Source of the DNA: Clavelina lepadiformis
Lineage: Eukaryota > Chordata > Ascidiacea > Aplousobranchia > Clavelinidae
Direction of reading: 5' to 3'
Length of the DNA stretch: 64,000 nt
Assembly (NCBI RefSeq): GCF_947623445.1
Contig: NC_135242.1
Location: 4,650,001-4,714,000, forward strand
Part shown: in pieces, positions 60,494 through 64,000 of the stretch
Layout of the letters: each line of letters starts with the position of its first letter
Position numbering within the stretch: position 1 is the stretch's first letter
Notes under the pieces: generated by a model
Seen by the model: only the letters and a program-made list of their open reading frames with translations
Databases searched by the model: none
Told to the model about the DNA's origin: nothing
Translations under genes and position numbers: made by a program

Positions 60494-63400
60494 ATGTTAT
60501 TCCGAAAATTTCTGTTTTTCATCAGCCTGTTTGAATATTCATTGATTGCATACGCTCAAGGTAGGTGTAACTCAATTAAGTCATTATGAACAAATTATAA
60601 GTATCCTCACTGCTGTGATTTAAGCCGGTGAGTTTCTTTCAAAACAAGGCTTCACAAGCTGATTAACCAAAAAACAGCTTTAATTGTAAAAGTGGATTTT
60701 ATTATTGAGTAAATGTCGGTGTAAATTTGGATCAGTCAGAGTACACATGCCTCAGTTTTACTCACGCGCCTACAAATATGTCTAAAATGTCGAACAAGGA
60801 CTTGGTCTATGTCTCCATCTGCTGTTTATACAACAAAGAAACAAGCGCCGGTAATCACTGACCTTTAGCCTTTATGCGCCGTCGATTAGAAGATTATCAT
60901 AATGAGGCAATACAGCTCTTCAACCTTGACGACTAACAATACTATGCCTATGTATGTGCCAATGAAGTGAGATATAAAATTCAACCCTATTTCTTGTCGT
61001 AACAAATTCTAATTGTTCGATTTTGAAGTGGTATTTTCTATTATCAGACAGGATTAGAATTTGCCAATAACACAAAATACAGAACCGTTTGAAAAAAGGC
61101 TTTCTTTAAGTATAACTTTTAGATATACAGTAGACGACATAAACCGTGCCTAATATAGTATAACTTATTCTAAATTTAAACCCCTGGGCAAAATTTGTAA
61201 ACTTAAAGACTTTTTGTAGCACAGTTCTTGTAAACTTATCGTTTTTTAGCATGTAGGTAACGAAAAAAAAACGCTATAACTAAAACCCTTACGTTTATTT
61301 AGAAGCTCTCGCCTTTTAAAAGTTCTTCCAATTACGGAAGGTTTCTTGTTGTATTGATTCTTCAAAAGTTCTCGTACAGCGTTCTTGACTCGACTACAGC
61401 GAACAGGTGTTTGGGGTTTTGGAAATGCGTTACCGGCTCTTCAAAATTCAATACAAAATATGCCGATCCGCAGCAACTAAAGCCTACTACTCGGAAACCG
61501 ATAACCCGTCAAGGAAGTGCATTACGTCTGACGGAAACTGAAAACCTTTAAGATGGGACACATATCATGTTCTCGCTAGGGGTTGCTTCGTGATGAGATT
61601 ATTTGTCAATGGTTTGGGCATTTTGATGACACTCTACGTCGCCTGACAAAGCCTTGACATTTATGGTGTGAGAATTCGCAAAGATATTGTCCAATTTCGG
61701 GTCACATCTTTATTTAAATGCTTCATTACGTCATGTTCTGTGCAGATATGTGTCGGCAGCGGCCAATAGATGTCGTGTTTTTGTTGGATGGTTCCCGGAG
61801 TGTTAGAAGCAAGAATTTTCAAGTAATTAAAGATTATGTGAAAAACTTTACCAACATCTTCCAAAATATCGGTCCGAGTGACGCACAAGTTGGCATAGTA
61901 AGTTAAGATTGTATTTTGAACATAAATACGTTGCAAAGGATTTGTAACAGTTTGCCATGTTGTTAGCGCAAAAACATCCAGCTGTTATTGAATTGATTGA
62001 TCTGTAAACTGTTCTCTTCAGGTTCAGTTTGGGAGCGTAGTCCGTGAAGAAATCCGTCTCGATGAGCATATGGACAGACTAAATCTGTTTGGTGCAATAG
62101 ATAACATTGATTACATGGAAACGGGTAAGCTACACCTCCATAAAGGAAGCTGTGAAAGCCTGTAACAAATGCATATCCATAACAGATTGTTGTTTTTTGC
62201 AGGTACTATGACTGGTGAAGCTTTAAAATATCTTGTGACACAAGCTCTATCTGCTTCACACGGCGCGCGCATCGATAATCCTCTTGTCCACAAGGTGGCC
62301 GTGATAATCACGGATGGGAAGTCACAAGATTACCACCGCGGCACAGTGACCAAGTGGCAAAGAAAAGCAAAGGTTCGTTTAACTACAAAGAGGGCGTTTA
62401 CAAACAGCAAAACCAAGAGCATGTAGGTGCTGGCTAAGAATAGTATTACGAGAATAACCAAATTGGAAAATCCAAAAGAAAGCACGACGTCATAACGCGC
62501 AACAGCCACATACTACTCTAAGAATATTCTTATAATGAATACTTATGTAATAATAATAATGATAATAATAGTAATAGCAATAGTATTAATGAATAGAATA
62601 AGTTTCACGGCAACTTTTGTAAGTTATCGAGTTATTTAATATTTGTTTATTTTGTGACAAGTTGTAGGCCTACAGAGGTCTCGAAATAACATGGAATACC
62701 TTAATGTCCTTAATCTGTAATTACTTTTGTTGTTTAACGAAGAATATTTTCCAGGAAGCTGGAGTAGAATTGTATGCGATTGGCATCGGTAGAAAAACAA
62801 AGGACGCAGAACTTCTCGAAATCGCGTCCGAACCAAAAATAAAGCATAAATTCCACACGAGGAACTTTGAAGGAATACAACAAGTCCAGCTTTCTCTGGA
62901 CCACTTGGAACTTTGCGGTACGGCATGCGCTGGTCAATACTCGAACTGGCCAACACATGGTGCAGAGTAATTGAGTAGGAAACAGGATAATCTTCGTTTT
63001 GATTGAGTGTTAAGATTTTTCAGATGATAACGAGTGTGAAGATGACGACAAAAATGATTGCGAGCAGATTTGCGTCAACACAGAAGGCTCTTACACTTGC
63101 GAATGTCGCGATGGCTTCACTCTTCAGGAGGATGGGAGAAGTTGCATCAGTAAGCAAGAAAAGAGGAGCCAATAAAATGAGCTCCCAATGCACATGTACT
63201 CTTTATGCGTAAATGATATCATGTTTTTATTGCCAAGGCAACGATCCGTGCATCTTAGCTCCGTGCTCACATCGGTGTTTCGATCTTGGAGAAGGGAGGT
63301 ACGAATGCAGATGTCCTTCTGACATGATCCTGGATGAAAGTCAAATTAACTGCCAAGGTTAATCGCGTTCTCTGTACATTCAACTCCTTTTTCAAGTTAA

Positions 63401-64000
63401 ACTGTAGCCTACAGTGAAATCTGTTTCTTTATGCTGTTTACAGACATCCCACCGCCAGTACTGGACAACTTACGCTTCGGCAACATCACACACACGGGAG
63501 TTAGAGTGTTTTGGGTTGTTGAGACCCTTAACGTCGATCTAATTGAGAATTATTCACTCGTCTACGTCAGATCCGACGGAAAAGGAGAACCGGTTTCCAC
63601 TAAAGTTTTCGGTTTGTTTTAAAGCGTATTGTCAGTTTCATAATTTTTGTCTTCAAAAGGTGTAACATGAGCACTTATGGGTGATTGTTTTGTTACTTTA
63701 TGTCTTACAGGGGGGCGAAACACAAACGTGCTTTTGTTAAATTTGGAGCCTGAAACAAAGTATGACGTTTCAGTAACTGCATTCACCGCAAATGACAAGT
63801 CCGATTCACTCGAGGGAAGCTTCACCACATGTATGCTGACACTAATATAATCCATTGCTTTGAAATAAGACCAGCTTTGCATGTTATAAGCCGCGTGCTC
63901 ATGTTTTGAACAGTATCGTTAGGAGAAACTCTTCTTACTCTTGATAACCCCACTCTGAGCAGCCTGACCGCTAGCTGGACAGCGGCAGGTGGCCACGGCC
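60494..64000 (+). CDS. Secreted vWA-EGF-EGF-FN3 matrix protein, matrilin-like, 3' end off window
   Basis: Exons: 60494-60560, 61746-61897, 62022-62124, 62203-62372, 62755-62917, 63024-63149, 63238-63357, 63444-63611, 63711-63830, 63914 to the window edge; all in phase. Exon 1 is a signal peptide ([13 protein letters not shown]... ending AYAQ). Exons 2-5 encode one vWA domain with a complete MIDAS: DGSRS, the GTMTGEAL threonine and [10 protein letters not shown]. Exon 6 is a calcium-binding EGF (DDNEC start, then GSYTCEC), and exon 7 a second EGF-like module. Exons 8-9 form an FN3 domain ([11 protein letters not shown] ... [11 protein letters not shown]) and exon 10 opens another FN3. Modules from the first EGF onward sit in phase 1-1 exons, the usual arrangement for shuffled extracellular domains. 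It is likely an extracellular matrix or cell-adhesion protein; the total length and any transmembrane end are unknown. Confidence 0.9.
62549..62593 (+). repeat. Imperfect ATA/AAT microsatellite
   Basis: Run of ATAATAATAATGATAATAAT-type triplets in the intron between the last two vWA exons. Confidence 0.8.

Noticed and set aside
1-64000. CRISPR arrays, rRNA genes and endogenous retroviral or Polinton-like elements
   Set aside because: None seen; no spaced identical repeats, rRNA-like blocks, reverse transcriptase, capsid or long terminal repeats were recognised.

Overview
This is a 64-kb, AT-rich animal genomic window. It holds spliced genes with GT-AG introns of about 150 to 2,500 bases, interleaved with many small DNA transposons. 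The mix of short introns, a tandem SLC22 transporter pair, novel secreted Gly/Asn/Gln-rich proteins, a matrilin-like matrix protein and splice acceptors sitting just 5' of start codons fits an invertebrate deuterostome. A tunicate of the Ciona kind is my best guess, from overall character only. All gene models were assembled by hand from splice sites and reading-frame phase; none has transcript support.

Layout. 1.7-5.2 kb: an unrecognised small ORF, a direct repeat and the first coding exon of a class A GPCR (- strand). 5.2-12 kb: no genes seen, but a dense cluster of CRE and nuclear-receptor half-sites lies at 10.7-10.9 kb. 12.3-16.0 kb: a complete six-exon JmjC/cupin_8 oxygenase (- strand, 281 aa). 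18.0-23.0 kb: two related secreted low-complexity proteins (+ strand); the second has gained three exon-encoded six-Cys modules. 24.3-37.7 kb: two tandem SLC22-type transporters (- strand, 561 and 548 aa) with the same 12-exon architecture, separated by a repeat-rich 6 kb. 39-45 kb: hAT-type DNA transposons with clear 8-bp target duplications. 49.1-54.6 kb: a 14-exon gene (+ strand, 465 aa). 60.5-64 kb: the 5' part of a secreted vWA-EGF-EGF-FN3 protein that runs off the window.

The most notable object is the gene at 49.1-54.6 kb. Every exon joins in phase to give an N-terminal class III adenylyl/guanylyl cyclase-like domain followed by two canonical LIM zinc-binding domains. I know of no described cyclase-LIM fusion. 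The first metal-binding Asp and the transition-state Asn and Arg are replaced, so it looks like a pseudocyclase on a LIM scaffold. The other genes are unrelated in function: two transporters, an oxygenase, secreted/matrix proteins and a receptor. I see no operon-like arrangement.
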